Below, piece after piece: positions 18,182 through 27,039 of a stretch of DNA of 64,000 nt. The number at the start of each line of letters is the position of its first letter. Within the stretch, counting starts at the first letter, position 1. The DNA is from Paraburkholderia aromaticivorans (GTDB lineage: Bacteria > Pseudomonadota > Gammaproteobacteria > Burkholderiales > Burkholderiaceae). The stretch spans positions 2,232,001 to 2,296,000 of the forward strand of contig NZ_CP051514.1 of the NCBI RefSeq assembly GCF_012689525.1, in the 5' to 3' direction. Below the pieces are notes generated by a model, which saw only the letters and a program-made list of their open reading frames with translations, searched no databases and had not been told where the DNA came from. The position numbers were made by a program, and so were the translations under genes.

Positions 18182-19309
18182 CTATTCAAACACTACGACC
18201 TGTCGAACCGCTTTTCCTTCGTGGAGCAGATCGAAGCCGTGATTGATCTCATCTAGCGCCAGACGGCCGGTAAGTAGCTTGTTGACCGGCAGCCTGCCCT
18301 GCATGTAAAGATCGATGTAATGGGGAATGTCGCGAGCCGGCACGCACGTGCCAATATAGCTGCCTTTCAGTGTGCGCTCTTCAGCGACCAGACTCACTGC
18401 CGGCAGTGGCCATAGCGCAGTAGACGGCGGCAGACCCGCGGTGACGGTCATCCCACCGCGACGGGTGATGCGATAGGCGAGGTCCAGCGCGCGAATGGCG
18501 CCTGCGAATTCGAAGGCAAACTCGACCCCACCTGAGCTCAATGCGCGGATCTGCTCGACGGCGTCATCGCGACCCGCGTTGACCGTGTGAGTGGCGCCCA
18601 AGGCGCGCGCCTGCTCCAGTTTCGCATCGGACAGGTCGACCGCGATGATCTGGCGAGCGCCAGCCGCTTGCGCGCCAATAAGGGCTGCCAGCCCCACTCC
18701 CCCCAGGCCAACCACGGCAACAGAAGAGCCAACTCGGACTTGCGCCGTATTCACCACCGCGCCGACGCCTGTGAGCACGGCACATCCGAATAGCGCGGCT
18801 TCGTCGAGCGGCACACTGGCATCGATCCTGACGACCGAGCGCCGCGATACGGTCGCGTATTCGGCAAACACCGAACATCCAAGGTGGTGGTTCAATGTCT
18901 CGCCATCACGCGTAAGTCGACGCCCGCCGGAGAGCAGGGTGCCGGCCCCGTTCGCCGCCGCGCCCGGCTCGCACAAGGCAGGCCGGCCTTCGGCGCATGG
19001 CGCGCAATGGCCGCAACTCGGCACGAACACCACCACCACATGATCGCCAATCCGTAGATCGGTAACGCCTGTCCCTAGCTCCGCCACGACGCCAGCGGCC
19101 TCGTGTCCGAGCGCCATCGGCATGGGGCGCGGCCGATCGCCGTTGATCACGGACAGGTCGGAGTGACACAACCCCGCAGCGGCGATTTTGATAAGCACTT
19201 CATCAGGCCCTGGCGGCGCAAGGTTAACCTCGTCGATACGTAACGGACGGGAAACGGCATACGGATACGCTGCGCCCATTGCTTCCAGAACTGCTGCCTT
19301 GATCTTCAT
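18182..19309 (-). CDS. Zinc-dependent MDR-family alcohol dehydrogenase
   Basis: This 375-residue medium-chain dehydrogenase oxidises or reduces an alcohol/aldehyde pair with NAD(P). The catalytic zinc ligands are in AAGLCHSDLS and LGHEAAG. The structural zinc is bound by the four Cys of SCGHCAPCAEGRPALC. The Rossmann motif is VVGLGGVGLAAL. The pattern is close to class III-type and aryl-alcohol dehydrogenases. It is the last gene of a five-gene minus-strand operon and overlaps the stop of the thiamine-diphosphate enzyme by 4 bp, so translation is coupled. It may reduce the aldehyde or ketone formed by the enzyme before it. Substrate is unknown. Confidence 0.93.
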   Translation of the reverse strand: MKIKAAVLEAMGAAYPYAVSRPLRIDEVNLAPPGPDEVLIKIAAAGLCHSDLSVINGDRPRPMPMALGHEAAGVVAELGTGVTDLRIGDHVVVVFVPSCGHCAPCAEGRPALCEPGAAANGAGTLLSGGRRLTRDGETLNHHLGCSVFAEYATVSRRSVVRIDASVPLDEAALFGCAVLTGVGAVVNTAQVRVGSSVAVVGLGGVGLAALIGAQAAGARQIIAVDLSDAKLEQARALGATHTVNAGRDDAVEQIRALSSGGVEFAFEFAGAIRALDLAYRITRRGGMTVTAGLPPSTALWPLPAVSLVAEERTLKGSYIGTCVPARDIPHYIDLYMQGRLPVNKLLTGRLALDEINHGFDLLHEGKAVRQVVVFE

Positions 19310-20970
19310 TGCCCGACCTCCATGACCCGATTGCCCAGTTCCTCGACAAAAACGCGGACGTTTTCCGAGTAGTCAACCGGGACGATGACCAGTTGTACCC
19401 CGCCTTCGCCGAATGCGCTCTCCAATGCCGGAGCCAAAGCCTCCGCCGTCTCAATGCGCCTGCCCTTTGCGCCGTACGCATCCGCATATTTGACGAAATC
19501 AGGGTTACCGAACGTCAGTCCCCAGTCAGCGAAGTTATCGACGGCCTGCTTCCAGCGAATCATTCCGTAGGCATCGTCCTGAATGATCAGCACGACGAGA
19601 TTGAGCTTCAGTCTCACCGCCGTCTCGAGTTCCTGCGAGTTCATCATGAAGCCGCCGTCGCCGCAAACGGCCATGACACGACGGTCCGGATAAAGAATCG
19701 CGGCCATCATCGCCGATGGCAAGCCCGCTCCCATGGTTGCCAGCGCATTGTCGAGCAAGAGCGTATTCGCGCTACGGGTTCTGTAGCATCGCGCGAACCA
19801 GAGCTTGTACATGCCATTGTCGAGCGCAACGATGCCGTCGGCTGGCATGATCTTCCTCACGTCGTGGACGATGCGTTGCGGAGTCAATGGAAAGCGCGAT
19901 TCCTCCGCCCGTCCCAGCGTGCGTCTCAGGATATCTTCGCGCAGCGGCGCCAACGCCGCCGCGTGCGGCAGTTTTCCCTCCAGCAGATCAGCCAGACGGC
20001 CAAGACTCAAACCGAGGTCTCCGACCACCTCCGCGTGCGGGAAGAACACCTGTTCGACATTGGCCGGCGTATATCCGACGTGAATAACCATCGGGCCACC
20101 GGGGCCCATGATGAACGGCGGCTTCTCTACCGTGTCGTGGCCGATGGCGAGGATCAGATCGGCGCGATCGATCGCCTCGTGCAGGTAATCGCGTTCGCTC
20201 AGCGCCGCCGTTCCCATCCAGAGTTCAGCCGCTTCTTCGCGACCGATTGCGGACACGGTCCCCTTACCCATTTGCGTGTTGAAGTACGGCATGCCCGTGC
20301 GCCGGATGAAGTCGGTCAACTGCCCGGCAAGACGGGGCCGGTTGCTGGCCGCGCCGAACATGACCAGCGGACGCCTGGCGCACTTCAGCAAGGCCGCAGC
20401 CTGCTCGATTGCTGCCTGCCCGGCGACGGGCTGGTCGACCGCATGCAATGGAATCAACGGGATGTCGCCACCTACCTCCGAGCCGGCCACGTCTTCCGGC
20501 AACTCGAGATGCACCGGACCAGGCCGCTCTTCCGCAGCCACCCGGAATGCCTCGCGCACCATGGTCGGAATGCTGGCGCCATTGACAATCTGCCGGGACG
20601 CCTTGGTGAGCGGTTTCATCGTCGCCACGATGTCGACAATCTGAAAGCGAGCCTGACGCGCTGTCATGATGGCCTTCTGACCGGTGATCAGTATCACCGG
20701 CATCGCACCCAGATGAGCGTAAGCCGCGCCTGTCACGAGATTCAACGCGCCAGGGCCGAGCGTCGCCATACAAACGCCAGGCTTTCCGGTCAGGCGCCCA
20801 TGAGTGGCCGCCATGAACGCCGCCGATTGTTCATGGCGAGTCACGATGAGTTCGATACCCGAGCGCCGCAACGAATCCAGGACATCGAGGTTTTCCTCGC
20901 CCGGCACGGCGAAGATGCGTTCGACACCTTCATTCTCCAGGGCCTTGACGAACAGGTCGGATGCTTTCAC
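19306..20970 (-). CDS. Acetolactate synthase-like thiamine-diphosphate enzyme
   Basis: The 554-residue protein has the three-domain plan of acetohydroxyacid synthases. The N-terminal PYR domain carries the catalytic Glu in FAVPGEENLDVLD. A central nucleotide-binding-like domain follows. The C-terminal PP domain has the thiamine-diphosphate motif VCGDGGFMMNSQELET, ending near IIQDDAYG. Enzymes of this size and style are annotated as acetolactate synthase large subunit, but stand-alone catabolic copies may serve acetoin formation. No small regulatory subunit is nearby, which favours a non-biosynthetic role. It sits 39 bp after the CoA-transferase and overlaps the dehydrogenase gene by 4 bp. Confidence 0.88.
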   Translation of the reverse strand: MKASDLFVKALENEGVERIFAVPGEENLDVLDSLRRSGIELIVTRHEQSAAFMAATHGRLTGKPGVCMATLGPGALNLVTGAAYAHLGAMPVILITGQKAIMTARQARFQIVDIVATMKPLTKASRQIVNGASIPTMVREAFRVAAEERPGPVHLELPEDVAGSEVGGDIPLIPLHAVDQPVAGQAAIEQAAALLKCARRPLVMFGAASNRPRLAGQLTDFIRRTGMPYFNTQMGKGTVSAIGREEAAELWMGTAALSERDYLHEAIDRADLILAIGHDTVEKPPFIMGPGGPMVIHVGYTPANVEQVFFPHAEVVGDLGLSLGRLADLLEGKLPHAAALAPLREDILRRTLGRAEESRFPLTPQRIVHDVRKIMPADGIVALDNGMYKLWFARCYRTRSANTLLLDNALATMGAGLPSAMMAAILYPDRRVMAVCGDGGFMMNSQELETAVRLKLNLVVLIIQDDAYGMIRWKQAVDNFADWGLTFGNPDFVKYADAYGAKGRRIETAEALAPALESAFGEGGVQLVIVPVDYSENVRVFVEELGNRVMEVGQ

Positions 20971-21009
20971 AAATAGACTCCTTGTTTCTTCAATATGCGG
21001 CCAGGCGCT

Positions 21010-22995
21010 TCAGAACGGCTGGTGGCGACGGCGTGGGAACTGGAGCACGCCGTCGCCACCAGCTTCGTGTTGCTCCGTCGCAAACGCCATGGCGTCGGCA
21101 TGCGTTTCACAGACATGGGATGCAGAATTCGCGTCGCAGAAAGCCGCGCGCAGCTTTGCGCGCATGAACGCGCAGCTAGTGAAGCGGCTCACCGACTGGT
21201 AGTACTGCGATTGCAGCCGCGCTGCCATTTCAAAGTACTGATCGGCTACTGCGTGGTCCAGTCTGAATCCGTCATAGTTGACGATTAGCGCGACTTTCTG
21301 CCCGATGGGTTTGCAGAATGCCTCGAACACGCGGCGCACGCTTTCAATGTCGCTACCGGAGCGAACCGCCATCCCTTCGAAATTTGCAAACAGGGTGTTT
21401 TGCTCTGCTTCGTAGCTGAGTCTCTGAGCGAATTGCGAATCAAGCAACACGGTTGCCAGATTCATCAGTTGCGGCAGGAAGATTCGTGAATTCATGGGTC
21501 GTGGACTTAGCACAATCGGGGCGAAGTCCATGTGCGGAAGAATGTCCCGATCAACGTCCATACCCGGTGCGACTTCCGTCAACTCGAGCCCTTCTGACGT
21601 TAGCCGGAACACACAACGTTCCGTCACATAGAGCACTGGCTGGCCGCGTTCGGCAGCGAGCTGTCCGTTGAATGTGATCTGCTCGACTGACTCGACAAGT
21701 TTCCTTTGTGAGCCTTCCGTGACGATACGAAGGCGCCCCGCCTCCACCACAACTTCAAGGCCACCCGCCGTGAAAGTTCCAGCAAATACCACCCGCGAAG
21801 CATTCTGACTGATATTGATGAAGCCGCCGGCACCAGCTAGTCGCGGACCAAAACGGCTTACGTTGACGTTTCCACTTCGGTCGATCTGCGCCATACCGAG
21901 GCACGCGAGGTCGAGGCCGCCGCCATCGTAGAAATCGAACTGCTGGTTCTGGTGAAGCAGCGCATCCATGTTCACGGCTGCGCCAAAGTCCAGGCCGCCC
22001 TGCGGCACGCCGCCGATGATCCCAGGCTCGGCTGTCAAGGTCAGATGGCTCAGCAGACGCTCCTCCGCGGCGACCGCGCCAACGACCTCAGGAACGCCGA
22101 TACCCAGGTTGATCACGCCATCAAGCGGAAGTTCGAACGCGCAACGACGCGCCATTATTTTCCGCTCGTCGAGTAGTGGGCATTCGTTTGCTCCGGTCGG
22201 AATCCTGATCTCGCTGGAAAACGCCGGGTTGTAGGCCGTCCCGTAAGTCTGCGGCTGCGCATCGGGCGTTGCGACTACAACACGGTCGACGAAGATGCCC
22301 GGAACCACGACGGCGCGCGGGTCGAGTGTTCCGCTCGCCACTATCCTCTCGACCTGCGCGATCACAAAACCGTTTGAATTGTGAACTGCCATCGCTACCG
22401 CCTGCGCGTCGAGTACCAGCGCCTCACGTTCCATCGTGATATTGCCTTCCGGATCGGCCGTTGTGCCACGAATCAACGCGACGTTGAGCGGGAAAACCTT
22501 GTATAAAAGCCAGGTCTTGCCGTCGAGATCGATAGTGCTAACCAGATCCTCGGTTGTCCTCGCGTTAATCTTCCCGCCCGCCTGACGCGGATCGACGAAG
22601 GTGCCCAATCCCACTTGAGTAAGCGTGCCTGCCCTGTGGGCCGCAATGTCACGATACAGATGCGACATCGTTCCAAGCGGCAGGTTGTAGGCTTCGATCA
22701 GATTGTCGGTCGCCATTCGAGCGAGTTTTGGCACTAACGACCAATGCCCGCCAATGGCGCGTTTGACCAACCCATGTAGCGCGACACGATTGAGTCCGCG
22801 GTCCTTGCCATCGCCCGGCGCGGCTGCGAACACCAGCGTCAGATCGCGTGGGAAGCCGGATGCCGTGAACCGTCGGGCCAAAGCCGTGATTAACTCGTCC
22901 GGCGTACCAATGCCGACAAAACCCGAACAGCAGACCGCGTCGCCATCGCGGATCAATCCGATGGCGTCGTCAGCGGTGACAATCTTGTCTTGCAT
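21010..22995 (-). CDS. Large acyl-CoA:acetate/3-ketoacid CoA-transferase
   Basis: This 661-residue fused CoA-transferase (alpha and beta parts in one chain) moves CoA between acyl-CoA and a free acid. The alpha part starts DKIVTADDAIGLIRDGDAV with the glycine-rich GFVGIGTPDELI; the beta part has LPLDGVINLGIGVPEVV, and the catalytic Glu probably lies in LTAEPGIIGGVPQGG. A longer frame to 23229 exists. I chose the ATG at 22995 because it begins the family consensus. The last ~20 codons contain an 18-bp perfect hairpin, and the C terminus EAGGDGVLQFPRRRHQPF looks atypical. It lies in the phasin operon, pointing to polyhydroxybutyrate or short-chain acid metabolism. Confidence 0.9.
   Translation of the reverse strand: MQDKIVTADDAIGLIRDGDAVCCSGFVGIGTPDELITALARRFTASGFPRDLTLVFAAAPGDGKDRGLNRVALHGLVKRAIGGHWSLVPKLARMATDNLIEAYNLPLGTMSHLYRDIAAHRAGTLTQVGLGTFVDPRQAGGKINARTTEDLVSTIDLDGKTWLLYKVFPLNVALIRGTTADPEGNITMEREALVLDAQAVAMAVHNSNGFVIAQVERIVASGTLDPRAVVVPGIFVDRVVVATPDAQPQTYGTAYNPAFSSEIRIPTGANECPLLDERKIMARRCAFELPLDGVINLGIGVPEVVGAVAAEERLLSHLTLTAEPGIIGGVPQGGLDFGAAVNMDALLHQNQQFDFYDGGGLDLACLGMAQIDRSGNVNVSRFGPRLAGAGGFINISQNASRVVFAGTFTAGGLEVVVEAGRLRIVTEGSQRKLVESVEQITFNGQLAAERGQPVLYVTERCVFRLTSEGLELTEVAPGMDVDRDILPHMDFAPIVLSPRPMNSRIFLPQLMNLATVLLDSQFAQRLSYEAEQNTLFANFEGMAVRSGSDIESVRRVFEAFCKPIGQKVALIVNYDGFRLDHAVADQYFEMAARLQSQYYQSVSRFTSCAFMRAKLRAAFCDANSASHVCETHADAMAFATEQHEAGGDGVLQFPRRRHQPF
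21018..21063. repeat. Perfect 18-bp inverted repeat at the 3' end of the CoA-transferase gene
   Basis: GCTGGTGGCGACGGCGTG (21018-21035) and its exact complement (21046-21063) flank a 10-nt loop. It lies inside the coding region, immediately before the stop codon at 21010-21012. There is no U-run afterwards, so it is not a textbook terminator. It could stabilise or process the operon transcript, or be an inserted small palindrome that changed the C terminus. Confidence 0.75.
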
Positions 22996-23099
22996 ATTGC
23001 TCGCCTGAAAGATGTGAGTTCGCGGCGCGCGTGGCCCTGGCCTCACTAAGGAAACGGACGCACAGTCCGTTCCTGCGACGCTTGCGACATCGATGCCCA

Positions 23100-24005
23100 T
23101 CATCCTGCGCGTCCGGATAGTCGACGGTCCTTCAACTCCACATGCACCAGGAACGGCAAATGACTCTTCGCGAGCGGATGAAAGCGGCAAAGGTCTGCCG
23201 CCAGCCTTGGCCAGCCACGTGGCGCGCAATACTCGAACGTGCGCAGCACTGCGATATCCGACGACCAGCCATGCATAAGCGTCTCTATCTCATCGCCGTT
23301 GATGCCCCATGGCATCGGCGGCAAACGGTAACGCGGCGTTGTCATGACACCCCAGTGGGTGAGCCCGGAAAACCAGCGCGGAATCGCGTCAAATGCAATC
23401 TCGGCGCCCGGAAAGCGCTCGGCGATCCGGATAAACAGGCGTCTCACCGCATCTGGCTGGAGATACATGAACAGCCCCTGCGCAACGACAAAAACATCCG
23501 CGCTGGCTTTGATCCCATTTGCCCAGTCTGGCTCGAAAACACTCGAAGCGATGCAGCGAAAGCGCCTCGAAGATGGCAGGAATCGCTCGCGTAATTCAAT
23601 CGCCGGCGGCAAGTCGACCGTGAGCCAGGTCATGTGGCCGTTGTCTACACGATGAGCCTGTGTTTCGAGCCCTTCACCGAGCGATATGACCAGTCCTTTC
23701 GGATGCCGGTCGAGCCAGTCTTTCAGGATCCGATCGATTTCCGCGGCCCGCGCAGAGAAGGAACCAACGGGATGGCCGAAGTGGCCCGCGAAATCGTAGT
23801 CAATGGCGTCGCAGATGCGCACGCTGTCCGGATCGACAAGAATGGCGTCGGCGCGACGCGATTCGCAGGCCCGGTCGTAGAGCGTCCACAGCATCGTTTC
23901 CGATACACCCTCCAGTCTCGAGGGGATCCGGGCTATTTCTCGATTGCTTCGTTTGCGCGACGCAGGGCGAGCTCGCGCGCGCGGCCGCTCTATGGCGGCG
24001 GTCAT
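23100..24005 (-). CDS. Class I SAM methyltransferase of the leucine carboxyl methyltransferase (LCM/TcmP) group
   Basis: The 301-residue protein has the LCM fold. The SAM-binding region reads GLVISLGEGLETQAHRVD, followed by the family marks WLTVDLPPAIELRERFLP and FVVAQGLFMYLQPDAVRRL. Such enzymes O-methylate small molecules or carboxylates; this type is common in polyketide and Burkholderia accessory clusters. Its ATG overlaps the phasin stop by 4 bp, so the two are translationally coupled. A 104-bp gap separates it from the CoA-transferase downstream. What a carboxyl methyltransferase does in a phasin operon is not clear. The family call is good; the substrate is unknown. Confidence 0.85.
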   Translation of the reverse strand: MTAAIERPRARARPASRKRSNREIARIPSRLEGVSETMLWTLYDRACESRRADAILVDPDSVRICDAIDYDFAGHFGHPVGSFSARAAEIDRILKDWLDRHPKGLVISLGEGLETQAHRVDNGHMTWLTVDLPPAIELRERFLPSSRRFRCIASSVFEPDWANGIKASADVFVVAQGLFMYLQPDAVRRLFIRIAERFPGAEIAFDAIPRWFSGLTHWGVMTTPRYRLPPMPWGINGDEIETLMHGWSSDIAVLRTFEYCAPRGWPRLAADLCRFHPLAKSHLPFLVHVELKDRRLSGRAG

Positions 24006-24505
24006 CCCGCGCCCAGGCGTCTTGCATTCGCGGTGGCACGACCATGAATCGGTGCGAGCATTTTCCGGACCAGAGAGGTCATTGAACTTGCCAGGTACAA
24101 GGGGTTCGAGGGAGTCTGAATGACGGCCGTCAAAAAGCCTGGCTGATGTTCATGCCCTTGCGTGACGGGGCGTCCTGAGGCGAATCCGGTAGGCGCCATT
24201 GACATGGCACAGATCAGATTGCAGGTATCGCTAGTGAACTCGACGGCTAGCTTGATAACCCCGGAGTTCATCGCCTCTATCGATTCCGATGCGGCCTCAC
24301 GTTTCTCGGTACCCATGATGCTGAACTCAGCCCGGTCACGCGGACTGGGCACTGGACCCGCCAATGCCATGCGCAGAGTGCGCAGGCGCACCACTTGCGT
24401 CGTTGCATTGAGCAGTTCACAAACCTCGGCAAAGAGACGGAACCAGTTGCAGGAGACGTCGAAGACGGGTCCATGGCGTGACGAACCAGGTGTTATGTTT
24501 TCCAT
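24002..24505 (-). CDS. Phasin-family polyhydroxyalkanoate granule protein
   Basis: The 167-residue protein begins MENITPGSSRHGPVFDVSCNW and has the alpha-helical, Ala/Glu-rich layout of Burkholderia phasins, which coat polyhydroxyalkanoate granules. Recognisable stretches are FAEVCELLNATTQVVRLRTL and FSIMGTEKREAASESIEAM. A longer frame to 24673 is possible, but the ATG at 24505 has GGAT about 8 nt upstream. A small inverted repeat ATCCAT/ATGGAT (24512-24528) overlaps that ribosome binding site. It is the first gene of the operon and overlaps the methyltransferase start by 4 bp. Confidence 0.75.
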   Translation of the reverse strand: MENITPGSSRHGPVFDVSCNWFRLFAEVCELLNATTQVVRLRTLRMALAGPVPSPRDRAEFSIMGTEKREAASESIEAMNSGVIKLAVEFTSDTCNLICAMSMAPTGFASGRPVTQGHEHQPGFLTAVIQTPSNPLYLASSMTSLVRKMLAPIHGRATANARRLGAG

Positions 24506-25190
24506 ATGAAGATCCATTTGATATGGATGCCTAAAAATATTGAATTTTTGCACAGGCGAGAAAATTGCCAGCACAGCGTTTTGTTTATTAAAAGCGGCAA
24601 AAGTCCACGCGACCGTCCCGGTCTCGAGGCCCACAGTCCAGCGCGGCAATGTCGGAGATATGAAGGGACTCAACGCTCAAGAGCACGCCGACGAAGGGTT
24701 CGCGTTGCTCCAGAAGTCCAACGATGACCCCAGCATAAGCGGATAAATGGTGCACTGCAACACTTCTTTCAGCACCGGCTAGTAAGCAGCTTTGTGTGAC
24801 GGATCAGGTATAGGTGTTGCTCCGACCTCGGGCCAGTGCCCCATCATCGGTAATTGCGTCCGAACTCATCGAATTGAGCCTGCCTTTGTCGATTGAACCG
24901 GACGTTGTCAAAACCAGGTTTCTGAGGACATAGCCCTGTGCGGAAAAAAGTAATTCACTCGCGACGGTAGCCTCAACCTCAATCAGATCTACTCATTTAC
25001 CCCCGGCGATGCGACGTCCGCACCTAATTGGGACCGCTGCTGCTAATCCGTGGCGCCGACCTCGACACAACTGAAGAAAACGAAACTCAATCCTCGCCTC
25101 CGGCATTCGGAAATTGGCAGTCCGACAGCGCTGCTGGGTGCCGAGCCTTTGCAGGGCGTTGTCACGTTGATTAGAGGGTCAAGTAAGAGC
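24506..25190. other. 680-bp stretch, no gene supported; promoter region of the phasin operon
   Basis: The phasin operon promoter must lie in this region. TTGAT at 24518-24522 is followed by ATGGATG, one good half of an FNR/ANR-type box (TTGAT-N4-ATCAA), but the second half is poor. The remaining sequence up to 25190 has only short frames without motifs. Confidence 0.35.
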
Positions 25191-25194
25191 GCGT

Positions 25195-25350
25195 GTTGAA
25201 GAATGCAAAATCGCTTTACCGCGCTAAGGCAGCAGCCAAGCGGTTTTTAAAGCGCATGCATGCCTTTTGCGCTCGATCGAGCACCGCGCAAGATCGTGAC
25301 CGACCAGCTGCGCGGCTATCCAGCGGCGAAAGCCGAGACTCAACGTGACA
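25195..25350 (+). pseudogene. IS6/IS240-type transposase remnant
   Basis: About 50 codons split over two frames resemble the DDE core of IS240-type transposases: NAKSLYRAKAAAKRFLKRM in one frame, then APRKIVTDQLRGYPAAKAET in another. The Asp in VTDQL would be the second catalytic residue. The remnant has lost both ends and contains a frameshift. Confidence 0.6.
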
Positions 25351-25358
25351 GCTCCCTC

Positions 25359-25859
25359 TCAATGCATGCGCCCGCGTGGCACTCGCTCAGCGAAAAATGC
25401 TGTTGATTCGGGTGCGGTCACAATTTCCCTGCGGGCAGCATACGTGGGCAGACTTGGCCTAACCGGCTCTGACGTGGCACGCTCCTTTTCCGCTGGCTGA
25501 GCGCCAATCAACGCTCTCATTGTCGTCACGAAACTCTGAACATTCACCAGCATCACAGTAGCGAAGAAATCGCCACTTTCTGCAGCGATCTCTTCGATGT
25601 GCCGGCAATAAGTGAATGTTTTTATCAGCGTGGCGTGCAGCTGGTTCGACTGGAGGGCAATCGCTTCACGAACGGACTGCGCATAAAGCGACGCCTCAGC
25701 AGAAAATCTTTGTTCGTGCGGCGAGGTCCTAACGGTAAGTGAATTCAAACTTGCCACTTTCTCAAGCTCAGCAGCGGCACCGAGCATCCAGTCGTAGACT
25801 TTCAGCGTTCCGGCGCTGCCGGGGCGGAGCGGACGATATTTCAGAGTAGTTGCATTCAT
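25359..25859 (-). CDS. Second phasin-like protein
   Basis: The chosen product has 166 residues, starting MNATTLKYRPLRPGSAGTLK; AGGAG lies about 7 nt upstream of the ATG at 25859. A longer frame to 26756 has no family support. The protein is helical, with KVYDWMLGAAAELEKVASLN and the repeated pattern of hydrophobic and Gln/Glu residues seen in phasin-2 proteins. The C-terminal ~40 residues are basic and Pro-rich, as in DNA- or granule-associated phasins. It lies 850 bp upstream of the phasin operon on the same strand, separated by an insertion-sequence remnant. Assignment is by composition and pattern. Confidence 0.6.
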   Translation of the reverse strand: MNATTLKYRPLRPGSAGTLKVYDWMLGAAAELEKVASLNSLTVRTSPHEQRFSAEASLYAQSVREAIALQSNQLHATLIKTFTYCRHIEEIAAESGDFFATVMLVNVQSFVTTMRALIGAQPAEKERATSEPVRPSLPTYAARREIVTAPESTAFFAERVPRGRMH

Positions 25860-26459
25860 GGAACGCTCCTGGAAGGAGAAAGCAGACGCCCGCCCGCGTG
25901 AAGATACCATCGGCCCGCCGCTGGCTGGAAGTAGAACAAATCGGAGCGCGCGGCTTATCGCGTGAAGTCGCCTTGCCGGCGCTCTCCAAAGCAGTTGACG
26001 CAACGGGCGTTCCCGATGCGCCATCGATATCGCGTGAATGCAAATGCCGACCACCGGAAAGGCATCGGCCATCGCGTTTCGTGCCAATCGGGGCTCTGTG
26101 AGGCGCTTCTTACGCTGGTCCGAATGGGCGGGTGAGAGGCGGCAAAAGCCGGCTATTGTTCGGCTCAGTCGTCCTGACGGCGTGGAGTGACCGCTCCGAA
26201 AGGTAATCGACGCACGCTCACTTGGGGCCACGATCCGCGTTGGGTCGGCGAAAGGCGTTCGTCCTATTGAAGGCCATATCTGCGTCTCCTGTCGCAGCGT
26301 GGCAAACGCGCCCAAAGGCCGCGCCTGTTCAGCGGTTTCAGTAATCGCGAGCATACGTCGAGCGGGGTTTTTTACGGCCCAGCCGGAAACGCGTGAGTCA
26401 CGGCCAGATATATCCATGCGTTGCCCTTTTTGAATCGATGAACTGTATCGGAGGTCATC

Positions 26460-26744
26460 ATGAACTGCGGATACCGTGGGTGGATCATTGACGCGGCCCC
26501 GAATTTTTCTTTTGGGAAATTCTTTGCGCATGCGCGGCTTGTACGCGCTAGCGACGCTGACATGGATAGTGAAATGTACATTGAGCGTAATCTTTCCTGG
26601 TTCGATACGGAGGAAGAGGCCATCGAGGTCTCCCAACAATGGGCATTTGCATGGATTTGCAATCGGGAGAGCACGTTGGACGGGAGCCAGGCCGAGACAC
26701 ATACGATCCGTAACGACATTTCGTCTCAAATCCCGGCCAGATAA
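26460..26744 (+). CDS. Small conserved hypothetical protein, paralogue of the one at 28207-28455
   Basis: I do not recognise a function for this 94-residue protein. The start is supported by GGAGG 5 nt before the ATG. The central pattern PNFSFGKFFAHARLV, then EMYIERNLSWFDTEEEAIEVSQQWAFAWI, closely parallels the protein encoded at 28207-28455. The EEEAIEVSQQWA region is helical; the whole looks like a compact alpha/beta domain of under 100 residues without a signal peptide. Both copies lie either side of a triple-winged-helix gene and near phasins. Confidence 0.7.
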   Translation: MNCGYRGWIIDAAPNFSFGKFFAHARLVRASDADMDSEMYIERNLSWFDTEEEAIEVSQQWAFAWICNRESTLDGSQAETHTIRNDISSQIPAR

Positions 26745-27039
26745 AATGCGCGGCAAGCCATATCATGGGGTTAATCGCATAGCCAACTCTCGGTTCCCGG
26801 GGCTGTGTGGACAGTGTTTGCCTGGCTAGGCGACGTTGACCGGTTTTCCCTTAGCCTCCTTGAGGGATTGTTGTTGCGCCAAACGGAATGACCGCTGCTT
26901 TACTCCTTACGCCCCCGTCGGCGGTGGCTCAAAGGCGGGGCGTTAGCTTGATCAGGCGACGACTCTCAGCAATTCCGTGGCTGTTTGCGCATGCGGCAGC
27001 TATCGTCGCACCAAGGCATCCGTATGGGCCCCAGGAGAT

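Noticed and set aside
19309..20976. A 555-codon plus-strand frame antisense to the acetolactate-synthase-like gene
   Set aside because: It mirrors the real gene exactly and is rich in His/Arg/Gln, as expected for a shadow frame in GC-rich DNA. It has no motifs.
25359..26756. The full 465-codon frame as one long protein
   Set aside because: Only the last 166 codons have phasin-like character and a Shine-Dalgarno; the upstream part lies antisense to the small gene at 26460-26744.
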